Assembly: GCA_031259625.1 (NCBI GenBank)
Contig: JAIRLG010000041.1
Location: 1 to 11,210 of the forward strand
Direction of reading: 5' to 3'
Origin: Puniceicoccales bacterium
GTDB taxonomy: Bacteria > Verrucomicrobiota > Verrucomicrobiae > Opitutales > LL51
DNA length: 11,210 nucleotides
The position numbers and the translations under genes were made by a program. The notes beneath the pieces were generated by a model, which saw nothing but the letters and a program-made list of their open reading frames with translations, had not been told where the DNA came from and made no database searches. This document shows positions 1-5,907 of this stretch, one piece after another. Position 1 is the first letter of the stretch. Every line of letters starts with the position of its first letter.

Positions 1-2
1 AG

Positions 3-155
3 GAGCGCATCGAGATCCTCGACCGGAAGTGGCTGGGGAACCGGCAGTACCTGAGCCTGGTTCGCTGTGGGCAGAAGAGGGTGCTCGTCGGCATCAGCCG
101 CGACCGCATCGTGCAGCTCCTGGAGCTCGGGCATGAGGCGGATGAGTCCACCTGA
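3..155 (+). CDS. FliO-like flagellar export assembly protein, C-terminal fragment (5' end outside window)
   Basis: An open frame enters from the left edge and ends with TGA at 153-155, giving about 50 residues. They follow the C-terminal pattern of the FliO/FliZ family: a short strand (IEILDRKWLG), then LSLVRCGQKRVLVGIS, then a terminal segment ending in LLEL. In FliO this domain is the cytoplasmic part behind a single membrane helix, and the protein helps assemble FliP in the flagellar export gate. In flagellar operons fliP normally follows fliO. Here the next gene is prmC, after about 480 bases of repeats. The FliP homologue in the window (9993-10649) is of the injectisome type, so it is not the expected partner. 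The assignment rests on a short fragment and on pattern, not on a search. Confidence 0.6.
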   Translation, partial: ERIEILDRKWLGNRQYLSLVRCGQKRVLVGISRDRIVQLLELGHEADEST

Positions 156-219
156 GGAGGCTTGGGGGGGGTGACTGAGGAAGCCTGGGAGGTTTTGAGG
201 ATTGGGGTGGAGGGTCTGT

Positions 220-312
220 CGGCTGGCTTTGCCCGGAGGAAAGGCCGTCCCGGCCTTTCCTTCGGGCGGCCCGCGCAGCGGGCCCGATTTCTCCGAAATC
301 GAAAGCCAGCCG
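220..312. repeat. Cloverleaf-like structured repeat, copy A
   Basis: Everything in this 93-bp element except three 3-nt loops can be paired. The closing stem is 220-230 with 302-312 (CGGCTGGCTTT/AAAGCCAGCCG, 11 bp). Arm 1 is 231-247 with 251-267 (17 bp, one G-U, loop TCC). Arm 2 is 268-274 with 278-284 (GGCCCGC/GCGGGCC, loop GCA). Arm 3 is 285-291 with 295-301 (CGATTTC/GAAATCG, loop TCC). The arms abut with no unpaired junction bases, so the fold is a four-way junction. The element lies 64 bases after the FliO-like stop codon, behind a G-rich stretch in which I see no gene. Confidence 0.9.
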
Positions 313-339
313 GCATAGAAGTCTAGTCACTTGGTTTTA

Positions 340-430
340 GGGGCTGCCTTTGCGCCGAAGCCCCCTTCGGGGGCTTCGGCGGTGGCCCGCCTCCGGCGGG
401 CCGCTTCCTTCGGAAGCCAAAGGCAGCCCC
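340..430. repeat. Cloverleaf-like structured repeat, copy B
   Basis: Same architecture as copy A, 27 bases downstream and in the same arm order. The closing stem is 340-352 with 418-430 (GGGGCTGCCTTTG/CAAAGGCAGCCCC, 13 bp), flanked by TTTTA on the left and AAAA on the right. Arm 1 is 353-365 with 369-381 (13 bp, loop TTC). Two bases (GT, 382-383) are unpaired. Arm 2 is 384-391 with 395-402 (GGCCCGCC/GGCGGGCC, loop TCC). Arm 3 is 403-408 with 412-417 (GCTTCC/GGAAGC, loop TTC). Stem and arm sequences differ from copy A but pairing is kept on both sides. All three arms have C(UNCG)G-type tips on the plus strand. Confidence 0.9.
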
Positions 431-480
431 AAAATAACCCGTCGCTATTTTATCCTTTCCACCGGCCGGAGGCTCTTTCT

Positions 481-652
481 ATGCCGGCGGTGACATGCCG
501 AAGAGGCTATGTCGACGAAGACCTTGTCCTTGCGTCAATGGTAACTTTTATGCCGGCGATGACTCATACCGACGATGATTTTATCCCTATGCCGGTGGCA
601 ACTTATGCTGGCGATGACCTATACCTACGGTGACTTATGCCGACGGTGACCT
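481..652. repeat. Degenerate 16-bp tandem repeat running into the prmC start
   Basis: The consensus unit is close to ATGCCGRCGRTGACTT. Recognisable units begin at 481, 495, 509, 550, 566, 589, 605, 621 and 637. Units at 550-566 and 589-605-621-637 are spaced exactly 16 bp. The 566-589 step carries a 7-bp insertion, and the first units are spaced 14. The last unit contains the proposed ATG of prmC. The period is not a multiple of three, so the array is unlikely to be coding, although one frame stays open through it. The unit at 509 shares a longer match with the prmC start, both containing GACCTTGTCCT. Confidence 0.75.
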
Positions 653-1497
653 TGTCCTCTCTATTGGAGCGGGCTGTGCGTTTTCTGCAGGGCCGGGGCG
701 TGGGGTCGGCCCGGGCCGAGGCTGAACACCTGCTGGCCCACATCCGAGGCTGCCGGCGCTATGAGCTTCCTCTGCGCCGGGAGGAGCGGGTCGAGCGGGT
801 ATGGCTGGCGGAATTCCTTCCCCTACTGCGCCGTCGGGGCCGGCGCGAGCCGCTGGCGTATGTGCTGGGGAAAGCCGATTTCCACGAGCTCTCGCTGCGC
901 TGTGACCGGCGGGCGCTGATCCCGAGACCCGAGACGGAGGAGCTGGTCGAAGGACTGCTGGGCCGATGGGAAAAGAATCCCCCGGACCGGGTGCTGGACC
1001 TGGGGACCGGTAGCGGGGCCATCGGCCTCGCCCTGGCCCGGGCCTTTCCCAAGAGCCGCGTAACGGCCGTCGACCTCGATCCGGACGCACTGGACTTGGC
1101 GCGGGAGAACGCGAAGAGAAATCGAGTGGATAATGTCCGCTTCGTCCGCTCGGATTGGTTCGAAAAAGTCAGGGGTCGCTTCGACCTGATCGTGGCGAAC
1201 CCGCCCTACCTGACGGCGGAGGAGCTGGAAAGCGCCGAGCCGGAGGTGCGGGATTACGAGCCGAGGAGAGCGCTGGGCGCGGCCGAGGAGGGCCGGGCCG
1301 AACTGTTCCGAATTTTGAGAAGCGCGGGGGATTTCATGAGCCCCCCGGCCTGGCTGGTGATGGAGATGGGCATCGCCCACGGAGAGGTGCTGAGGCAGGA
1401 GGCCGAAAACCTGGGCTTCACCGACGTGCGCATTCGCCGCGACCTTTCGGGTCGGCCGCGCTTTTTCCTGGCGAGCCGGGGGTTGTTAAAGCTTTAG
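637..1497 (+). CDS. prmC: Peptide chain release factor N5-glutamine methyltransferase PrmC (HemK)
   Basis: PrmC methylates the glutamine of the GGQ motif in release factors RF1 and RF2, using S-adenosylmethionine, in the cytoplasm. The protein is 286 residues, the usual size. The N-terminal helical domain (about 1-80) contains RAEAEHLLAHIRG, followed by LIPRPETEELVE. The SAM-binding motif VLDLGTGSGAIG is at residues 119-130. The catalytic NPPY tetrad is at 188-191, inside DLIVANPPYL. The C-terminus has the family ending DLSGRPRFFLASR. The start is uncertain: ATG 637 and GTG 646 both fit the family and neither has a clear Shine-Dalgarno sequence, because the upstream DNA is a tandem repeat whose last unit includes this start. 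prfA, the common neighbour of prmC, is absent. The gene is flanked by structured repeats on both sides. Confidence 0.95.
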   Translation: MPTVTLSSLLERAVRFLQGRGVGSARAEAEHLLAHIRGCRRYELPLRREERVERVWLAEFLPLLRRRGRREPLAYVLGKADFHELSLRCDRRALIPRPETEELVEGLLGRWEKNPPDRVLDLGTGSGAIGLALARAFPKSRVTAVDLDPDALDLARENAKRNRVDNVRFVRSDWFEKVRGRFDLIVANPPYLTAEELESAEPEVRDYEPRRALGAAEEGRAELFRILRSAGDFMSPPAWLVMEMGIAHGEVLRQEAENLGFTDVRIRRDLSGRPRFFLASRGLLKL

Positions 1498-1525
1498 AGG
1501 GTGTCGTCTTCGCTGGTTCCGGTGA

Positions 1526-1623
1526 GGGCCGGCTTTGCCCGGAAAAGGAAAAGGCCTCTGGCCTTTTCCCTTCCGGGTGGCCCGCTTCGCGGGCCCGATG
1601 CCTCCGGCATCGAAAGCCGGCCC
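1526..1623. repeat. Cloverleaf-like structured repeat, copy C
   Basis: The element sits between the converging ends of prmC (stop 1497) and the minus-strand membrane-protein gene (stop 1674). The closing stem is 1526-1536 with 1613-1623 (GGGCCGGCTTT/AAAGCCGGCCC, 11 bp). Arm 1 is long: 1537-1544 with 1571-1578 (one G-U), a small internal loop, then 1547-1556 with 1560-1569, loop TCT. Arm 2 is 1579-1585 with 1589-1595 (GGCCCGC/GCGGGCC, loop TTC). Arm 3 is 1596-1602 with 1606-1612 (CGATGCC/GGCATCG, loop TCC). The junction has no unpaired bases. Arm order matches copies A and B. A run of A follows the element, so it has no U-tract for a plus-strand terminator. Confidence 0.9.
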
Positions 1624-1673
1624 CAAAAAAACAAGACCCTCCGGCAAACGCCCTTGTTGAGGCGAGATATCCT

Positions 1674-2222
1674 CTAGGGCTTTTCGAGGAATTTCGGCGT
1701 TTCCGGCGGCGCCATCACCGGTGCCACCGCCTTGGCCACCACCGGCGCCGGCAGGGACTGCGAGCGCAGAAATCCGCTCACGAAGAGGTGGATTTTCAGC
1801 TTTTTCGTCACCCCGAGCTCGTCGACCAGGAGGCGCTGCAGTTCGAACTGGAGCCGCGAGCCCAGGTCCTGCAGCGACTGGTGCTGGAGGATTTTGAAGT
1901 AGATGCTGAGCTCGATACGATGGGGGTGGAGGCGGAGGGCGATGTGGGGTCTCGTCCGGACGCCTTGGTCGAAGCAGGTCTGGATGAGGAGGTCTTTGAG
2001 GGCCGATTTCTGCAAAAATATCCTCCCCGCCTTTCCCTGCGCCAGACAGAGCCTGCGGTGGGGATGGGCCAGGAGGCGGCCGAGGCGCAGGATTATCCAG
2101 AGGAGGAGGAGATAGCGCAGGGGTAGGCTGTGGTAAATGTCGTGAAACAGCGAAATCCAGTCCATATGCCACAGCGTTTCATGCAGCTCGAAAAACCAGC
2201 GGTTGACGGCATTTAGATCCAT
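1674..2222 (-). CDS. Small membrane protein with Asp23/AmaP-like domain
   Basis: This is a 182-residue protein. An N-terminal stretch of about 35 residues is rich in Trp and His. One hydrophobic segment follows (about 35-52, LPLRYLLLLWIILRLG). A cytoplasmic-type domain (about 65-155) has alternating strands and a helix reading GRIFLQKSALKDLL, then HIALRLHPHRIELSIYF, then LQFELQRLLVDELGVTKKL. The tail is Pro/Ala-rich. The middle domain resembles the Asp23/Gls24 (alkaline-shock) fold found in AmaP membrane-anchor proteins of Gram-positives. That is pattern matching and the role is unknown. The ATG at 2222 is supported by an AAGGAG Shine-Dalgarno six bases upstream. The gene starts 11 bases after the sufU stop on the same strand, so the two are probably co-transcribed, with transcription converging on prmC. 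Confidence 0.75.
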   Translation of the reverse strand: MDLNAVNRWFFELHETLWHMDWISLFHDIYHSLPLRYLLLLWIILRLGRLLAHPHRRLCLAQGKAGRIFLQKSALKDLLIQTCFDQGVRTRPHIALRLHPHRIELSIYFKILQHQSLQDLGSRLQFELQRLLVDELGVTKKLKIHLFVSGFLRSQSLPAPVVAKAVAPVMAPPETPKFLEKP

Positions 2223-2233
2223 AAGGTACTCCT

Positions 2234-2668
2234 TCAGCTTTCTCTTTTCACAGCTTCATCAAAAGCATGCCAGGCCAGTGTGGCACATTTCACGCGCATG
2301 GGAAACTTTTTTACGCCCTCCAGGGCCAGCAGTTCCCCCTGATTTTGAAAGAACTCCGGATCCCCTTGGCCGCAGAGGGCCGCCTGCAGTTCGGCGGAAA
2401 ATCGCTGGGCCTCCGCGAGCGTTTGACCCAGCAGCTTTTCACTCATGAGGGAGGCGGAAGCCCTGGAAATGGCGCAGCCTTCGCCCTGGAAACTGATGTC
2501 CTCGATCCTATCCGATTGAAGGCGCAGGAAAACCCGAAGCTCGTCGCCGCAGTTGGGGTTGTAGCCCCTGGCCCAGTGGGTGGCATCGCCCATCGCCCGG
2601 GCGTGGCGCGGATGGCGGTTGTGCTCCAGAATGATCTCCTGATAGAGCTCTTGCAGCGGGCTGTCCAT
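2234..2668 (-). CDS. sufU: SufU-type Fe-S cluster assembly protein (IscU/NifU N-terminal family)
   Basis: The protein is 144 residues and matches the SufU branch of the IscU/NifU family from end to end. It starts LYQEIILEHNRHPRHA and carries the three family cysteines: Cys40 in NPNCGDEL, Cys65 in GEGCAISRASASLM, and Cys128 in FPMRVKCATLAWHAF. Asp42 follows the first cysteine. The segment between the second and third cysteines has the longer spacing typical of SufU rather than IscU. In characterised SufU proteins these Cys/Asp residues bind zinc, and the protein takes persulfide sulfur from SufS and passes it to the SufBCD scaffold. No other suf gene is in the window. No strong Shine-Dalgarno is visible before ATG 2668. 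The gene reads away from dnaA across the candidate origin. Confidence 0.92.
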   Translation of the reverse strand: MDSPLQELYQEIILEHNRHPRHARAMGDATHWARGYNPNCGDELRVFLRLQSDRIEDISFQGEGCAISRASASLMSEKLLGQTLAEAQRFSAELQAALCGQGDPEFFQNQGELLALEGVKKFPMRVKCATLAWHAFDEAVKRES

Positions 2669-2810
2669 CGGTGGCGAGAAGAGTGAGCTGAGAATTTTTC
2701 CGGAGAAAAGCTTTTAGCGGAAGGCAATGGGAAAATATTTTAAAAGTCCCCTAGAGGGGAATTCACGACCCTGAAAGTGTTTCCCAGGTGCCCCAGGAGG
2801 TCGTTTATTT

Positions 2811-2846
2811 TTATTCACAGGGTCGATGTGAATAAGCTGTGAATAT
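2811..2846. promoter_or_regulatory. DnaA-box cluster
   Basis: Two exact TTATTCACA boxes face each other: plus strand at 2811-2819 and minus strand at 2827-2835 (TGTGAATAA), with a 7-bp spacer. Together they form a 25-bp interrupted palindrome. A third site at 2838-2846 (TGTGAATAT, minus strand) differs from the same nonamer by one base. The nonamer fits the TTATNCACA DnaA consensus. Confidence 0.75.
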
Positions 2847-3060
2847 TTTCCGCTTGAGGCGGAGGCCTTTCTCGCATAGGCGGCCCTCGGGGCTTCCCGG
2901 TCGGACGACGAAGAGGGATTGAGCCCCTGAATTTTCTCTGGCAAATACTAGGTTGGATGCGGGATAAGCGTTGTTTTTCAGTCGGGACGGAACCGCTGTG
3001 CTCCGGCGACGGAGGAAACCGGGAGTTGACGTCCCTGGGCGAATAAGTTTCAACTATATC

Positions 3061-3069
3061 TGTGAATAA
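3061..3069 (-). promoter_or_regulatory. DnaA box immediately upstream of dnaA
   Basis: TGTGAATAA is the exact complement of TTATTCACA and lies 15 bases before the dnaA start codon. Bound DnaA here would be well placed to repress dnaA transcription or translation initiation. The autoregulatory role is inferred from position. Confidence 0.65.
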
Positions 3070-3084
3070 CTTCCAAAGCCCCCC

Positions 3085-4524
3085 ATGACTGCGGATGGGA
3101 AAGAGTCTCTGACGGCCCTGTGGTCTGTCATTCAGGCGGACTTCCGGAACGTTTTTCCGGAAGAGGTCTACCATGCCTGGTTTCTCTCCCTGAGCTGCGA
3201 TGCCGTCGATAATGAAAATGTCACCCTGGGGGCGCCGAACGATTTCGCGGCCATCTGGATCGAGGAGAACTATGCCGACGTCATCACCCAGCGCCTTCAG
3301 CTGGTGCTGGGGCATAATGTGAAGCTCTGCTTTCAGTCACGGGCGAAGGGGAAGGCGAGTCCGGTGGGCCCGGCTCCGGAGCTCCAGCCGGCGGAGAATC
3401 CGCAGCTGGTCTCGATGTCCTTGGGCGATGAGGCGCTGAAGGAATTGTCCCTAGAAGGCCAGCAGGAGCATCGCGTCATCAATACGGAGGGCGATCCCTA
3501 CCTCCTCAACCCCAAGAATACCTTCGAGAACTTCATCGTCGGAGCGGGGAACCAGATGGCCCATGCGGCCTGCATGGCCGTTGCCAATGCGCCGGCCCGA
3601 GCCTACAACCCTCTCTTCCTTTACGGCGATACGGGACTGGGCAAGACACATCTGATGCACGCGGTCGCCCATTATGTGCTGAACCAGACGCCCCGAACGC
3701 GCATCGTCTACACCTCGACGGAGAAGTTCACCAACGAGTTCATCCAGGCCATTCAGACCAATGCCCTGACGAAATTCCGACAGAAGTACCGCCGCGTCGA
3801 CATTCTCCTGATCGACGACATTCACTTCCTCTCGGGGAAGGAGCGCATTCAGGAGGAGTTTTTCCACACCTTCAACGAACTTTTCGAATCCCAGAAGCAG
3901 ATCTTCCTGAGTAGCGACCGGCCGGCGGCGGAAATTTCCAAGCTGGAGGGCCGTTTGGTTTCACGTTTCCAGTGGGGATTGGTGACGGACATACAGGTGC
4001 CGGACCTGGAGACCCGCATGGCAATTTTGGGGAGGAAATCCGCCGACATGAACCTTCACCTGAGTTCGGAGGTGCTGGAGTTTCTCGCCCAGCGCGTCTC
4101 GACCAATGTCCGGCGCCTGGAAGGGGCGCTGACCCGCATCGCGAGCTACGCCGCCCTGACCAAGGCGACCGTCGATGTCCCAACGCTCAGCCGCCTATTG
4201 CGCGACATTTTCCAGGAGGACAAGCAGATTCAGGTGCCCCTGGAATACATCCAGCAGAAGGTGGCGGAGCACTACCATCTCAAGCTCGCCGACATGCTGA
4301 GCAAGAAGCGGCCGGCCAACATCGCTTTCCCGCGCCAGGTGGCGATGTACCTCAGCCGCCTGATCACCTCGCAATCCCTGGTCGAAATCGGCCAGACGTT
4401 CGGCGGGCGCGACCACGGCACCGTGATCCATGCCTGCAAGACGGTCGAAAACATGATGGAACAGGATCCGACGATCAAGCGCAGCGTCGAGCATCTCAAA
4501 CAGACCTTGCAGAAAGGATTTTGA
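3085..4524 (+). CDS. dnaA: Chromosomal replication initiator protein DnaA
   Basis: DnaA is the AAA+ ATPase that binds DnaA boxes and opens oriC. The protein is 479 residues, a normal length. Domain I (about 1-85) begins LTALWSVIQADFRNVF and is followed by a variable linker (about 86-140). The AAA+ domain starts near NTFENFIVGAGNQMAHAA. Walker A is GDTGLGKT at 181-188, with Asp-Thr in place of the common Gly-Val. Walker B is ILLIDDIH at 240-247, and sensor I lies in IFLSSDRP. The C-terminal DNA-binding domain carries the signature GGRDHGTVIH at 440-449, where Gly replaces the commoner Ser or Thr after the His. There is no good Shine-Dalgarno before ATG 3085. The gene is followed after 38 bases by lpxC-fabZ on the same strand. 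Confidence 0.98.
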   Translation: MTADGKESLTALWSVIQADFRNVFPEEVYHAWFLSLSCDAVDNENVTLGAPNDFAAIWIEENYADVITQRLQLVLGHNVKLCFQSRAKGKASPVGPAPELQPAENPQLVSMSLGDEALKELSLEGQQEHRVINTEGDPYLLNPKNTFENFIVGAGNQMAHAACMAVANAPARAYNPLFLYGDTGLGKTHLMHAVAHYVLNQTPRTRIVYTSTEKFTNEFIQAIQTNALTKFRQKYRRVDILLIDDIHFLSGKERIQEEFFHTFNELFESQKQIFLSSDRPAAEISKLEGRLVSRFQWGLVTDIQVPDLETRMAILGRKSADMNLHLSSEVLEFLAQRVSTNVRRLEGALTRIASYAALTKATVDVPTLSRLLRDIFQEDKQIQVPLEYIQQKVAEHYHLKLADMLSKKRPANIAFPRQVAMYLSRLITSQSLVEIGQTFGGRDHGTVIHACKTVENMMEQDPTIKRSVEHLKQTLQKGF

Positions 4525-4562
4525 GGCCTTCTCTAGCCTTTGCCCCGAGTTTTTACGGTACG

Positions 4563-5903
4563 ATGACGAAGCAGCGCACGATACGGCGGGAGATTTCCCT
4601 GCAGGGGCGAGGGATCCACACCGGAGCGGATGTCCAGGTATGTCTCAAGCCGGCTCCGGTGAATAACGGCATCGTCTTTCGGCGCACCGATTTACTGGGC
4701 CATCCGGAAGTCCATCCGCGCATCGAGCATATCGGGGATTGCGTGCGCTGCACGAAGCTCGCGGAGAACGAGGTGCTGATCCTCACGCCGGAGCACCTGC
4801 TGGCCGCCGTGGCCGGTCTGGGTATCCACAATCTGTGGGTCGAGATGAATGCGAGCGAATTGCCCGGCTTCGACGGCTCGGCCAAGCTCTTCGTCCAAAC
4901 CCTTCTGGAGGCGGAGATTTTGGAGCAGGAGGCGGAGCTGGAATCCCTTTCGCTGGACGCGCCGGTGTCCGTCAGTTCCGGCCCTCGCAGCCTGATTGCC
5001 CTGCCCTACGAGGGATTCAAAATCACCTGCACTTCGTCCGACGACCACCAGTTCCACACCCAGCACCTCTCGCTCGAGATAACACCGGAAAACTTCATCT
5101 CCGAGCTGGCTCCCTCCCGGACCTTCGTTTTCTTCGAAGACATCCGCTCCCTTATGGATTTGGGGATGATGCAAGGAGCCAGTCTGGATACCGCCTTGAT
5201 CATCCAGGGCAACAATATCCTCGCCAAGGAGCCTCTGCGCTTTCCCGATGAGCTGGTGCGGCACAAGATGCTGGACCTCGTCGGCGACCTGGCTCTTCTG
5301 GGGAAGCCACTCAGGGCCCACATCATCGCCGTGCGCCCGGGCCATGCCCTCAACGCCCAGCTGACCCAAAAGTTGGCGGAACATTTTTCCGAAAAGGCTT
5401 CGGGGGCCCAAAAATCTCTCCCTACGCCGTCAGGGCCCTTGCCGGTTCTGACCGAGACCTCGATGGACATCCAGAAGATCTTAAATCTTCTGCCGCACCG
5501 CTATCCCTTCCTGATGATCGACCGCGTCGTCGAATTTCAGGGCCAGCAGGAACTGCGGGCGATAAAAAATGTCTCGATCAACGAGCCCTATTTTCAGGGA
5601 CATTTTCCAGGCCAGGCGGTCATGCCAGGAGTGCTGCAGATCGAGGCGATGGCACAGGCGGCCGGCATTCTGATGATTCGAGAGGCGCACTGCGAGGACA
5701 AACTGGCCTATTTCATGAGCTGCGACAAGGTGAAGTTCCGTCGGGCGGTGGTGCCCGGCGACCAGCTGGAAATCTATGCCAAAATCCTGAAGAACCGTGG
5801 GGGGAAGATCGGGGTTGCGGACTGCCAGTGCAGCGTCAATGGAAAGGTCGTCTCCTCGGCGGAGCTGATGTTCACCATCATAGAACAGCGGATTTCCCAC
5901 TGA
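4563..5903 (+). CDS. lpxC-fabZ: Bifunctional UDP-3-O-acyl-GlcNAc deacetylase / 3-hydroxyacyl-ACP dehydratase (LpxC-FabZ fusion)
   Basis: One 446-residue frame carries two enzymes. Residues 1 to about 285 are LpxC, the zinc deacetylase of the committed step of lipid A synthesis. The N-terminus is ISLQGRGIHTG. The zinc ligands are His78 (TPEHLL), His234 and Asp238 (RHKMLD). PGFDGSA and PSRTF are present, and the catalytic His261 lies in RPGHALN. A Ser/Pro/Thr-rich linker (about 286-300) leads to FabZ from residue 301, beginning MDIQKILNLLPHRYPFLMID with catalytic His312. GHFPGQAVMPG follows, then Glu361 in LQIEAMAQ. FabZ dehydrates 3-hydroxyacyl-ACP in fatty acid elongation and so competes with lipid A acylation for substrate. 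Such fusions are well known in Bacteroidota. ATG 4563 is chosen because the LpxC homology begins there. The frame stays open far upstream inside dnaA, but that part is a shadow. Confidence 0.96.
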   Translation: MTKQRTIRREISLQGRGIHTGADVQVCLKPAPVNNGIVFRRTDLLGHPEVHPRIEHIGDCVRCTKLAENEVLILTPEHLLAAVAGLGIHNLWVEMNASELPGFDGSAKLFVQTLLEAEILEQEAELESLSLDAPVSVSSGPRSLIALPYEGFKITCTSSDDHQFHTQHLSLEITPENFISELAPSRTFVFFEDIRSLMDLGMMQGASLDTALIIQGNNILAKEPLRFPDELVRHKMLDLVGDLALLGKPLRAHIIAVRPGHALNAQLTQKLAEHFSEKASGAQKSLPTPSGPLPVLTETSMDIQKILNLLPHRYPFLMIDRVVEFQGQQELRAIKNVSINEPYFQGHFPGQAVMPGVLQIEAMAQAAGILMIREAHCEDKLAYFMSCDKVKFRRAVVPGDQLEIYAKILKNRGGKIGVADCQCSVNGKVVSSAELMFTIIEQRISH

Positions 5904-5907
5904 ATGT

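Larger units (their letters stand above)
2669..3084. other. Candidate chromosomal replication origin (oriC) between sufU and dnaA
   Basis: This 416-bp divergent gap holds no convincing gene. It has an AT-rich patch with the palindrome AAAATATTTT at 2732-2741, continuing as AAAA to 2745, which could serve as an unwinding element. Next is a short perfect hairpin, TCCCC/GGGGA, at 2747-2760. A cluster of DnaA boxes follows at 2811-2846, and one more exact box lies just before dnaA. Placement beside dnaA and the box cluster are the usual marks of bacterial oriC. Only three exact boxes were found by eye, fewer than in many origins, so it could instead be only the DnaA-autoregulated dnaA promoter region. 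Confidence 0.6.

Noticed and set aside
220..312. tRNA or tRNA-like gene because of the cloverleaf fold
   Set aside because: There is no 7-nt anticodon loop, no T-loop GTTCRA sequence, no CCA end, and the arm lengths are wrong; all loops are 3 nt.
94..330. Minus-strand frame of 78 residues and similar frames over the other structured repeats
   Set aside because: They share sequences such as FDFGEIGPAARAARRKG only because they read through the cloverleaf DNA; codon pattern and conservation follow the inverted repeats, not a protein.
331..633. Plus-strand 100-residue frame upstream of prmC
   Set aside because: It consists of cloverleaf copy B plus the 16-bp tandem array; it has no coherent protein character and no ribosome binding site.
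481..652. CRISPR array
   Set aside because: Repeat units are 16 bp and contiguous, degenerate, with no unique spacers and no cas genes nearby.
1526..1623. Rho-independent terminator between prmC and the converging minus-strand gene
   Set aside because: The element is a multi-arm structure and lacks a T-tract after the stem on the plus strand; the A-run at 1625-1631 lies before the stem for minus-strand transcripts. A role in termination is still possible but is not shown by the sequence.
1155..2126. Long plus-strand frame overlapping prmC and the minus-strand membrane protein gene
   Set aside because: It is a shadow of prmC and of the minus-strand gene in GC-rich DNA; the prmC frame carries the real motifs.
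3026..3060. Sigma-70 promoter for dnaA (TTGACG at 3026-3031 with TATATC at 3055-3060)
   Set aside because: Spacing is 23 bp, too long for a standard promoter, and no better -10 box sits at 16-18 bp.
5463..5903. Independent fabZ gene starting at the internal ATG 5463
   Set aside because: The frame is continuous with lpxC, there is no Shine-Dalgarno before this ATG, and a linker joins the two domains, so a fusion protein is the simpler reading.
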